Below, piece by piece: positions 1 to 5,149 of a DNA stretch of 6,548 nt. The first letter of the stretch is position 1; each line of letters starts with the position of its first letter. Below the pieces are notes generated by a model that was not told the DNA's origin, did no database searches, and saw only the letters and a list, made by a program, of their open reading frames with translations. Source of the DNA: Natronohydrobacter sp. GTDB lineage: Bacteria; Pseudomonadota; Alphaproteobacteria; Rhodobacterales; Rhodobacteraceae. Where the stretch lies: assembly GCA_007118445.1 (NCBI GenBank), contig SKRP01000282.1:1-6548 (forward strand). Reading direction: 5' to 3'. A program made the translations under genes and the position numbers.

Positions 1-154
1 CAGCCTGCTTCCGGGGGCGCTTTTGCCTGCCCCCCAGACCCCGTTCATTCAGCTGCAAGACGAATGCCACGCGGTCGAACGTCTGGAACAAGCCGCGCAG
101 AGATACGAATTCATCCAGCTGCGCTATGAGTTGGAAAAGCTATTGCGGGACTGA
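1..154 (+). CDS. C-terminal end of an unidentified protein (partial)
   Basis: An open frame enters from the left edge (first complete codon at base 2) and ends at TGA 152-154, giving the last 50 residues of a protein whose start lies outside the window. The tail is charged and probably helical, ending ERLEQAAQRYEF then IQLRYELEKLLRD, and is preceded by a Pro/Leu-rich stretch (SLLPGALLPAPQTPF). I recognise no family. It does not resemble the end of SucB/OdhB, which might be expected a little upstream of lpdA. Its stop lies seven bases before the ATG of the MAPEG gene, so the two are probably co-transcribed and translationally coupled. Reality of the frame is supported by that tight junction and by absence of stops, but the segment is short. 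Confidence 0.6.
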   Translation, partial: SLLPGALLPAPQTPFIQLQDECHAVERLEQAAQRYEFIQLRYELEKLLRD

Positions 155-161
155 TGCAACC

Positions 162-557
162 ATGACCCCAGAACTCACGGTCCTGACCCTCGCAGCCCTG
201 CTGCAGGTGGTGCAATATGTCCTATATGCGCTGCCCGCCAATCTGGAACTCGGCACGCGCTACACTGCAGGCAGTCGCGACCACGCGCCTGATCAGCAGA
301 TGTCGAAACGCACCGCCCGCCTTGGCCGCGCGCTCGACAACCATTTCCAGGGGCTGATCCTGTTCGGCATCGCCGCCACGGTGATCAGCGTCTCGGGCCA
401 GTCCAGCGCCCTGACAGCGTTCTGCGCCTATGCCTATCTGATCGCCCGCATCCTCTATATCCCGGCCTATGCATACGGGCTGAACCCCTGGCGCTCGGCC
501 ATCTGGGCCGTGGGCTTTCTGTCCAGTTTGATCATCCTCGTGGTTGCACTTGTCTGA
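162..557 (+). CDS. MAPEG-family integral membrane protein
   Basis: This encodes a 131-residue membrane protein of the MAPEG type (membrane-associated proteins in eicosanoid and glutathione metabolism). Four hydrophobic segments are visible at about residues 4-26, 64-78, 83-100 and 112-131. Between the first two lies the polar loop with the family-like stretch RLGRALDNHFQGL (53-65), and RILYIPAYAYGLNPWR (96-111) matches the usual R-x-L-Y...Y...G...R pattern ahead of the last helix. Eukaryotic relatives conjugate glutathione or isomerise lipid peroxides; the substrate of small bacterial members is mostly unknown, so no reaction is assigned. ATG 162 is preferred over an in-frame ATG at 126, because the longer form would overlap the preceding gene and add a polar, non-family extension. 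There is only a weak ribosome site (GCGGGA), consistent with coupling to the upstream stop. lpdA follows 123 bases later. Confidence 0.85.
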   Translation: MTPELTVLTLAALLQVVQYVLYALPANLELGTRYTAGSRDHAPDQQMSKRTARLGRALDNHFQGLILFGIAATVISVSGQSSALTAFCAYAYLIARILYIPAYAYGLNPWRSAIWAVGFLSSLIILVVALV

Positions 558-563
558 TGCAGC

Positions 564-587
564 TTTCATCTTGCCCAAAATACTCTC
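564..587. repeat. Candidate dispersed intergenic motif of Rhodobacterales
   Basis: The segment TTTCATCTTGCCCAAAATAC plus the next four bases (reverse complement GAGAGTATTTTGGGCAAGAT plus GAAA) sits immediately after the MAPEG stop. I recall very similar GGGAGTATTT...AAGATGAAA strings recurring between genes in many Rhodobacter/Roseobacter genomes. There is a single copy here, so repetition cannot be shown from this window. It shows no hairpin of its own and its role is unknown. Confidence 0.35.
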
Positions 588-668
588 AGCGAAGCGGCAG
601 CGTCGCCGCCCGCGCCCGAGAGCAACAGGCCAAGCGGGCAGCGCGCCCGCGTTACCCCATTTGATAAC

Positions 669-674
669 AGGAGA
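669..674 (+). promoter_or_regulatory. Ribosome binding site of lpdA
   Basis: AGGAGA lies six bases before ATG 681, a near-consensus Shine-Dalgarno site that fixes the lpdA start. The 123-base gap before lpdA (558-680) holds the motif at 564-587 and GC-rich sequence. I see no convincing promoter or U-tailed terminator in it. Confidence 0.8.
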
Positions 675-680
675 CCCTTC

Positions 681-2066
681 ATGTCCTACGATCTGATCGT
701 CATCGGTTCCGGCCCCGGCGGCTATGTCTGCGCCATCCGTGCGGCCCAGCTTGGCCTCAAGGTCGCCTGCGTCGAAGGCCGCGAAACCCTTGGCGGCACC
801 TGCCTCAATGTGGGCTGTATCCCGTCCAAGGCGCTGCTGCACGCGACGCATCAACTGCATGAAGCCGAGCATAATTTCGACAGCATGGGTCTGACAGGGG
901 CCAAACCCAAGGTCGATTGGAAGAAAATGCTGGGCTACAAGGCGGATGTGATCGGCCAGAACACCAAGGGCATCGAGTTTCTGTTCAAGAAGAACAAGGT
1001 GGACTGGATCAAGGGCTGGGCCTCGATCCCTGCTGCGGGCAAGGTCACGGTGGGGGACCAGAGCTACGAGACAAAGAATATCGTCATTGCCTCGGGGTCC
1101 GATTCCAGCCCGCTGAACGGGGTCGAGGTCGATGAGAAAACCATCGTCACGTCGACCGGCGCGCTGGAACTGGGCAAGATCCCGAAGAAAATGGTCGTCA
1201 TCGGCGCGGGCGTGATCGGGCTGGAAATGGGGTCGGTCTTTGCCCGTCTGGGGGCCGAGGTGACTGTCGTAGAATATCTCGACCGTATCATCCCCGGCAA
1301 TGATGGCGAGGTCGCAAGGACCTTCCAGCGGATGCTGACCAAACAGGGCATGACCTTCATCCTTGGCGCGGCGGTGCAATCGGCAACCGCCAGCAAGGGC
1401 AAGGCAAAAGTCACCTACAAGCTGCGCAAGGATGACAGTGAACTCACGCTCGATGCCGATACAGTGCTGCTGGCGACAGGGCGTCGGCCCTTCACCGAAG
1501 GGCTGGGGCTGGATGCGCTTGGGGTCGCGATGACCGAGCGGGGACAGATCGCCACGGACAAGCATTACAAGACCAGTCTGGACGGGGTTTATGCCATTGG
1601 CGACGCGATCGAGGGGCCGATGCTGGCGCATAAGGCCGAGGATGAGGGCATGGCTGTGGCCGAAATCCTTGCCGGTCAGGCGGGGCATGTCAATTACGGT
1701 GTCATTCCTGGCGTGATCTACACCTGGCCGGAAGTGGCTTCGGTGGGCGAGACCGAGGAGAGCCTCAAAGAAGCGGGCCGCGCCTATAAGGTGGGTAAGT
1801 TCAGCTTCATGGGCAATGGCCGCGCGAAAGCGAATTTCGCAGGCGACGGGTTTGTGAAGATCCTTGCCGACAAGGCCACAGATCGCATCCTTGGCGCGCA
1901 TATTATCGGCCCATATGCGGGCGATCTGATCCATGAAATCTGCGTCGCGATGGAATTCGGCGCGGCTGCCGAGGATCTGGCGCGCACCTGTCATGCGCAT
2001 CCGACCTATTCCGAAGCTGTGCGCGAGGCAGCGCTGGCCTGTGGCGACGGTGCGATTCACGCCTGA
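681..2066 (+). CDS. lpdA: Dihydrolipoyl dehydrogenase (E3)
   Basis: This 461-residue flavoprotein has the usual E3 length. It reoxidises dihydrolipoamide on the E2 subunit of 2-oxoglutarate, pyruvate or branched-chain dehydrogenase complexes (or glycine-cleavage H protein), passing electrons through FAD to NAD+. The FAD-binding GSGPGG lies at residues 9-14. The redox disulfide is in GGTCLNVGCIPSK, with Cys41 and Cys46. The NAD-binding GAGVIG is at 175-180, followed by a long strand ending in VVE. A second FAD contact, YAIGDAIEGPMLAHKAEDEG, lies near 310-330. The C-terminal dimerisation domain carries the catalytic pair in HPTYSE, His440 and Glu445. The start is fixed by AGGAGA at 669-674. Because no E1 or E2 gene is visible, which complex it serves is inference; in this group lpd often lies downstream of sucAB. 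No lipoyl domain is fused at the N-terminus. Confidence 0.97.
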   Translation: MSYDLIVIGSGPGGYVCAIRAAQLGLKVACVEGRETLGGTCLNVGCIPSKALLHATHQLHEAEHNFDSMGLTGAKPKVDWKKMLGYKADVIGQNTKGIEFLFKKNKVDWIKGWASIPAAGKVTVGDQSYETKNIVIASGSDSSPLNGVEVDEKTIVTSTGALELGKIPKKMVVIGAGVIGLEMGSVFARLGAEVTVVEYLDRIIPGNDGEVARTFQRMLTKQGMTFILGAAVQSATASKGKAKVTYKLRKDDSELTLDADTVLLATGRRPFTEGLGLDALGVAMTERGQIATDKHYKTSLDGVYAIGDAIEGPMLAHKAEDEGMAVAEILAGQAGHVNYGVIPGVIYTWPEVASVGETEESLKEAGRAYKVGKFSFMGNGRAKANFAGDGFVKILADKATDRILGAHIIGPYAGDLIHEICVAMEFGAAAEDLARTCHAHPTYSEAVREAALACGDGAIHA

Positions 2067-2248
2067 GCGCAGCCGGGGCTGACCACGCGCTGTCGGAACG
2101 CTGACCCGGTATCAGGGGCAGGCAGGCGCGCGGCGATCCCGGCAGTATCGCTGGCGTGACTGCGCGGTTGTCCCTTTGTCGCGCAGGCGGGCTGCTTGGT
2201 AGACTAGATTCTGCCATGGGCAGTCGCACAGTCTCTGGGCAACGAAAA
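2067..2248. other. Gene-poor stretch after lpdA
   Basis: I find no convincing gene between the lpdA stop and the hairpin at 2249. It contains a 7-base inverted repeat, CTGCGCG (2160-2166) with CGCGCAG (2180-2186), which has no following U-run and could at most be a weak lpdA terminator. It also contains a small dyad CTGCC-ATG-GGCAG at 2211-2223 and a weak promoter-like pair on the + strand (TTGTCG 2176-2181, TAGACT 2200-2205). Confidence 0.5.
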
Positions 2249-2272
2249 ATGCTGCGCTCGAAAGCGCAGCAT
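2249..2272 (-). terminator. Rho-independent terminator of the Flp-like pilin gene
   Basis: A perfect 10-base-pair stem, ATGCTGCGCT / AGCGCAGCAT, closes a four-base loop (TTCG when read on the minus strand). On the minus strand the stem runs directly into a run of T (bases 2245-2249 are A on the + strand), the textbook intrinsic terminator layout. It lies 29 bases beyond the pilin stop at 2302. On the + strand the hairpin is followed only by CTGTTGTGTTAT, so it might also weakly stop transcripts coming from lpdA. Confidence 0.88.
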
Positions 2273-2301
2273 CTGTTGTGTTATCTCAGGCGTATTGGTG
2301 C

Positions 2302-2526
2302 TTAGTCACCAGTACCAGCCGGTTCCGACAGATCGCCCAGATTGGCAATCGTGGCCGAGGTCAGCGAGGCCTGGATCATGTCACCGACTTCCTGCGTCCC
2401 GGTGCGGACAGAGGCGATCACAGCGATGCCCAGACCGACGATGGCAGCGGTCAGCACCACCCAGTCGACGGTCACAGCACCGGATTCGTCAGCGGCGAAG
2501 GTCTTGATGTTTGCGAAGAAGGTCAT
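2302..2526 (-). CDS. Flp/type IVb-like small pilin (orphan)
   Basis: A 74-residue protein with type IVb prepilin layout: a short, polar leader (MTFFANIKTFAADESG), then one hydrophobic helix (about residues 17-40), then a small polar tail. The core ESG-AVTVDW aligns with the Flp core (SG-ATAIEY), where the prepilin peptidase (TadV/CpaA type) cuts after Gly. Here that predicts a cut after Gly16, leaving a mature peptide of 58 residues. Unlike canonical Flp, position +5 is Asp21 rather than Glu and +6 is Trp22 rather than Tyr. Such variants occur in Rhodobacterales as I recall. The start is supported by GGAG seven bases upstream (minus strand), and a strong terminator follows. No tad/cpa secretion genes are in the window, so it is an isolated pilin that would rely on machinery elsewhere. 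Function as an adhesion pilus subunit is inferred from the family; it could instead be a minor or pseudopilin. Confidence 0.82.
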   Translation of the reverse strand: MTFFANIKTFAADESGAVTVDWVVLTAAIVGLGIAVIASVRTGTQEVGDMIQASLTSATIANLGDLSEPAGTGD

Positions 2527-2710
2527 GTCAGGTCTCCAGTTTTGAACATTTCTACTCAGGTGCCGAACCGGTTACTCGTTACTGCGTCACCGTTTGGCTG
2601 ATCCCAGTTACACCATCGGATCGTGTCCGAAATTGGGCAGAATTCGCACCATTTCAGCAATTCTCAGCGACGAGAATCGGGCGCTGTTGCCATTGCGGCG
2701 GCTATTGTCG

Positions 2711-2726
2711 CAGACGACGTCGTCTG
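2711..2726. promoter_or_regulatory. Perfect 16-base palindrome, candidate operator
   Basis: CAGACGACGTCGTCTG is identical to its reverse complement over all 16 bases, centred on GACGTC. It lies in non-coding sequence between divergent genes, about 140 bases before the transglycosylase ATG and 185 bases before the pilin ATG. Perfect palindromes of this length suit a dimeric DNA-binding protein. No T-run follows, so terminator function is unlikely. Which regulator might bind cannot be read from the sequence. Confidence 0.4.
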
Positions 2727-2786
2727 TTGCACTGACCGCGACAAAGCCTCTGCTGTCGGCATCATGGTCACAGTCCCGGCCAATCC

Positions 2787-2803
2787 GCAGACCCTGCGTC
2801 TGC
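2787..2803. promoter_or_regulatory. Second CAGAC/GTCTG dyad, candidate operator
   Basis: GCAGAC and GTCTGC form a perfect 6-base inverted repeat around the five bases CCTGC. The inner half-sites CAGAC and GTCTG are the same as the outer arms of the palindrome at 2711-2726, here with a spacing of five rather than six bases. The dyad lies 62 bases upstream of the transglycosylase ATG, a position fitting promoter control of that gene. Confidence 0.35.
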
Positions 2804-2865
2804 AATGGTGGAAATGCCATGTCGCATCAGGCATGATCGCACAAACAAAGCCGAGCAGTTGATCC

Positions 2866-3708
2866 ATGGTCATTCGTTTTCGCGCGCCGCTCTTCCGGGC
2901 TGCGGTGGTCCTGCCTGTGATGGTGATGGCAAGCCCTCCGGCGCTCGCGCAGGAGGATTTCTCTTTCCGCCGCGTAACTGTTGCGCCCAATGCCAGCGGC
3001 CCGCGCATCACAGTGCAGATCGATCCCGAAGACCAGGCCCGCCGTCTGGGCACAATTCCCGAGCGCGCCCCGGTGGTGACCCCGGACAGCCCGTCTCGGC
3101 CTGCGCCTGCCTCGGGCTATGCCTGGTTCTGGGAGCATGTCTCGCCGCGTCTCGAAGACAGTCCGGGGCGGTTTCTCGAGGCCATGCGCGTGATCGGCAG
3201 CCCGCCCCGCGCCGACCAGACCGTGCGCGCACCGCGAATGCAGTTCCTGCAGGATATCGCCGATGCGCATGGCCCCGATATCCTGCGCGCGACCATCGGC
3301 ACGAATATCTCGCCCGCGTTGGCCCTGGCCGTGATTGCGGTCGAATCGGCCGGGCGGGCGCAGGCGGTCAGTTCCGCCGGTGCGCAGGGGCTGATGCAGC
3401 TGATCCCGGCAACGGCTGAACGCTTCGGCGTGACGGATTCTTTTGACACGACGCAGAATATTCGCGGCGGCGTGCAATATCTGGACTGGCTGATGCGCCA
3501 TTTCGACAATGACGTCGTGCTGGCGCTGGCAGGCTATAATGCAGGCGAGGGCGCGGTGCGGCGCAACAATGGTGTGCCGCCTTTTGCCGAGACCCGCGAC
3601 TATGTGCCCAAAGTGCTGGCCGCATGGGCCGTTGCGCGCGGGCTTTGCGCGACTGTCCCGGAATTGCCATCAGACGGGTGTGTGTTCAAGATCGGGCAGG
3701 CGGGCTGA
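2866..3708 (+). CDS. Secreted lytic transglycosylase (SLT domain)
   Basis: A 280-residue exported peptidoglycan-cleaving enzyme. Residues 1-28 form a Sec signal peptide: basic start (MVIRFR), hydrophobic core and a signal peptidase I site ALA|Q after residue 28. There is no lipobox cysteine, so the mature protein is predicted to be soluble in the periplasm. Residues 29-140 are a Pro/Arg-rich, unrecognised region. The family 1 SLT domain spans about 145-250. It has the catalytic Glu160 in AVIAVESAG, then SSAGAQGLMQLIPATA (169-184), and AGYNAGEGAV (222-231), all hallmark motifs. Such enzymes cut the MurNAc-GlcNAc bond to yield 1,6-anhydro products. Two cysteines near the C-terminus (GLCATVPELPSDGC) may form a disulfide. 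The ribosome site is weak (GAGCAG). The gene is divergent from the pilin gene and convergent with scoB, 21 bases away. Role in growth or in making room for an envelope machine is open. Confidence 0.93.
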   Translation: MVIRFRAPLFRAAVVLPVMVMASPPALAQEDFSFRRVTVAPNASGPRITVQIDPEDQARRLGTIPERAPVVTPDSPSRPAPASGYAWFWEHVSPRLEDSPGRFLEAMRVIGSPPRADQTVRAPRMQFLQDIADAHGPDILRATIGTNISPALALAVIAVESAGRAQAVSSAGAQGLMQLIPATAERFGVTDSFDTTQNIRGGVQYLDWLMRHFDNDVVLALAGYNAGEGAVRRNNGVPPFAETRDYVPKVLAAWAVARGLCATVPELPSDGCVFKIGQAG

Positions 3709-3723
3709 CGCGCCGCCCGCCTG
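3697..3723. terminator. GC-rich hairpin between convergent genes
   Basis: CAGGCGGGC (3697-3705) pairs perfectly with GCCCGCCTG (3715-3723) around a nine-base loop. It spans the stop of the transglycosylase gene and most of the 21-base gap before the scoB stop. No T-run follows on either strand, so it is not a standard intrinsic terminator. A bidirectional stop or mRNA 3'-end stabiliser is possible. Confidence 0.4.
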
Positions 3724-3729
3724 ACAGGG

Positions 3730-4359
3730 TCAGTTCACAATCGCAGCTTCAGTGGCCGCGCGGATCTCGTCTTCGGTGACGCCGTCTGCCGTCTCGACGA
3801 TCTTCAACCCGCCCTCGACCACATCCAGCACGCCCAGATTGGTGATGATGCGCTTGACGACGCCCTGCGCGGTCAGCGGCAGGGTGCAGGCTTTCAGCAG
3901 TTTCGACTCACCGGCCTTGTTGGTGTGGTCCATGACCACGATCACGCGGTCCACACCGGCGACCAGATCCATCGCGCCGCCCATGCCCTTGACCAGCTTG
4001 CCGGGGATCATCCAGTTGGCGATATCGCCATTTTCGGCAACTTCCATCGCGCCGAGGATCGCCATGTTGATCTTGCCGCCCCGGATCATCGCAAAGCTCT
4101 CGGCGCTGTCGAAATAGGCCGTGTGGGGCAGCGCCGTGACTGTTTGCTTGCCGGCATTGATCAGATCAGCATCGACTTCGTTTTCCGTGGGGAAAGGGCC
4201 AATGCCCAGCATCCCGTTTTCCGATTGCAGCGTGACCTGCACGCCCTCGGGGATGTAATTCGCGACCAGCGTCGGAATCCCGATGCCAAGATTCACATAC
4301 ATCCCGTCCTGCAATTCCTGCGCCGCGCGCGCGGCCATCTGGTTGCGGTCCCAAGCCAT
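3730..4359 (-). CDS. scoB: 3-oxoacid (succinyl-CoA) CoA-transferase subunit B
   Basis: Beta subunit, 209 residues, of a family I CoA-transferase that works with ScoA to move CoA from succinyl-CoA to acetoacetate or a similar 3-oxo acid, in the cytoplasm. The family signature LQSENGMLG is at residues 44-52, with Glu47 the expected nucleophile that forms the glutamyl-CoA thioester. NLGIGIPT (23-30) and GGKINMAILGAMEV in the middle are typical of the subunit. ATG 4357-4359 is chosen because AGGAGG (4368-4373) lies eight bases upstream of it; an in-frame TTG two codons earlier is too close to that site. The ribosome site overlaps the scoA stop codon, indicating coupled translation. Close relatives are AtoA and PcaJ; the SCOT-like sequence and absence of ato or pca neighbours favour sco naming, but true substrate is inferred. 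Confidence 0.94.
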   Translation of the reverse strand: MAWDRNQMAARAAQELQDGMYVNLGIGIPTLVANYIPEGVQVTLQSENGMLGIGPFPTENEVDADLINAGKQTVTALPHTAYFDSAESFAMIRGGKINMAILGAMEVAENGDIANWMIPGKLVKGMGGAMDLVAGVDRVIVVMDHTNKAGESKLLKACTLPLTAQGVVKRIITNLGVLDVVEGGLKIVETADGVTEDEIRAATEAAIVN

Positions 4360-4367
4360 CGTCAAAC

Positions 4368-4373
4368 CCTCCT
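4368..4373 (-). promoter_or_regulatory. Ribosome binding site of scoB overlapping the scoA stop
   Basis: On the minus strand, perfect AGGAGG begins at the last base of the scoA stop codon (TGA, 4375-4373) and lies eight bases before ATG 4359. It decides the scoB start and points to translational coupling and matched output of the two subunits. Confidence 0.85.
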
Positions 4374-5068
4374 CAAGCCGCGCGCACAGTGCGCTGTTCG
4401 ATGCGTTTCTCGTGCTGCCCCTGAATCAGGCGGTTCACATAAATGCCCGGCAGATGGATCGCATCCGGGTCCAGCGTGCCGGGCTCGACGATCTCTTCGA
4501 CTTCCAGCACGCAGACCTTGCCGCATTTGGCTGCAGGCGGGTTGAAATTGCGCGCGGTCTTGCGGAAAATCGCGTTGCCGGTTGTGTCGGCCTTCCACGC
4601 CTTGACGATGGAAAGGTCCGCAAAAATCCCGCGTTCCAGAATAAAGGTCTCGCCGCCGAATTCCTTGTGCTCCTTGCCCTCGGCAATGACCGTGCCGACG
4701 CCAGTGCGCGTGTAGAAACCGGGAATGCCTGCACCGCCTGCGCGCATACGCTCGGCCAGCGTGCCCTGTGGGTTGAATTCCAGTTCCAGCTCGCCCGACA
4801 GATACTGGCGCATGAATTCGGCATTCTCGCCCACATAAGAGGACATCATCTTCTTGATCTGGCGCGTTTTCAGAAGCACGCCAAGCCCGAAATCATCGAC
4901 CCCGCAATTATTCGAGGCGACCGTGATATCCTTCGTGCCTGCCTCGCGGATTGCATCGATCAGCAGTTCCGGGATGCCGCAGAGGCCAAACCCGCCAGCT
5001 GCAATCGTCATGCCGTCGAACAACAGCCCATCCAGCGCCTCATGCGCCGAGCCATAGATTTTCTTCAT
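4373..5068 (-). CDS. scoA: 3-oxoacid (succinyl-CoA) CoA-transferase subunit A
   Basis: Alpha subunit, 231 residues, partner of ScoB. The CoA-transferase family I signature DGMTIAAGGFGLCGIP fills residues 18-33, matching D-G-x(2)-hydrophobic(3)-G-G-F-x(3)-G-x-P. Further typical stretches are ASNNCGVDDFGLG, SSYVGEN and NPQGTLAERMRAGGAGIPGFYT. The holoenzyme makes acetoacetyl-CoA from acetoacetate and succinyl-CoA, linking ketone-body or polyhydroxybutyrate turnover to the TCA cycle. Start ATG 5066-5068 (MKKIYGSAHEAL) is favoured by GGGGAG seven bases upstream; an in-frame ATG ending at 5137 would add 23 residues with no family match. scoB follows after 13 bases. topA ends 81 bases upstream on the same strand, so the pair might be read from topA or from a promoter in that gap. 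AtoD and PcaI are close alternatives. Confidence 0.94.
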   Translation of the reverse strand: MKKIYGSAHEALDGLLFDGMTIAAGGFGLCGIPELLIDAIREAGTKDITVASNNCGVDDFGLGVLLKTRQIKKMMSSYVGENAEFMRQYLSGELELEFNPQGTLAERMRAGGAGIPGFYTRTGVGTVIAEGKEHKEFGGETFILERGIFADLSIVKAWKADTTGNAIFRKTARNFNPPAAKCGKVCVLEVEEIVEPGTLDPDAIHLPGIYVNRLIQGQHEKRIEQRTVRAA

Positions 5069-5101
5069 GCGCTCACTCCCCTGATGGCACTCACGCCCAG
5101 T

Positions 5102-5130
5102 TGTCTGACGCGGCAGTGCAGCGAAGTCAA
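5102..5130 (-). promoter_or_regulatory. Weak candidate promoter for scoAB
   Basis: In the 81-base gap between topA and scoA, the minus strand has TTGACT (5 of 6 to the -35 consensus, bases 5130-5125). After 17 bases comes CAGACA (5107-5102), a poor -10. A 7-base inverted repeat, GTCTGAC (5103-5109) with GTCAGAC (5140-5146), flanks the -35. I see no U-tailed terminator for topA in this gap. Confidence 0.25.
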
Positions 5131-5149
5131 CAGCCACGGGTCAGACCGC

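Larger units (their letters stand above)
2527..2865. promoter_or_regulatory. Divergent intergenic control region with multiple dyads
   Basis: This 339-base gap separates the divergently transcribed pilin (-) and transglycosylase (+) genes, so promoters for both should lie here. I see no clear -35/-10 pair. Visible structure includes a 7-base-period direct repeat GTTACTC-GTTACTG (2571-2584) with a third GTTAC at 2607. Dyads are TCGGA-N5-TCCGA (2616-2630), ATTCTC-N6-GAGAAT (2660-2677), a 16-base palindrome at 2711-2726 and GCAGAC-N5-GTCTGC (2787-2803). Short open frames across it have no ribosome site or family resemblance, except for a possible pilin-like remnant described under findings. Confidence 0.5.

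Noticed and set aside
126..161. Upstream ATG at 126 as the MAPEG start
   Set aside because: It would overlap the end of the preceding gene and add a polar 12-residue leader unlike the family, whose first helix begins right after the ATG at 162.
222..2060. Long minus-strand open frame (612 residues) opposite the MAPEG and lpdA genes
   Set aside because: It is the antisense shadow of two clearly recognised genes in high-GC DNA. Its protein is rich in Arg/His/Asp/Gly with no domain, and it spans the intergenic gap.
2594..2862. Short plus-strand frames in the divergent gap as real genes
   Set aside because: No ribosome site, no sustained family similarity in any one frame, and one runs up to the transglycosylase start. 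Kept only as a possible decayed remnant.
2664..3501. Minus-strand frames opposite the transglycosylase start and middle
   Set aside because: Low-complexity Arg-rich products, no ribosome sites, and they oppose a gene with signal peptide and catalytic motifs.
4360..4365. TTG at 4365 as the scoB start
   Set aside because: It lies only two bases from AGGAGG, too close for initiation, whereas ATG 4359 has ideal spacing.
5069..5137. ATG at 5137 as the scoA start
   Set aside because: The added 23 residues do not match the family, and a good ribosome site lies just before ATG 5068.
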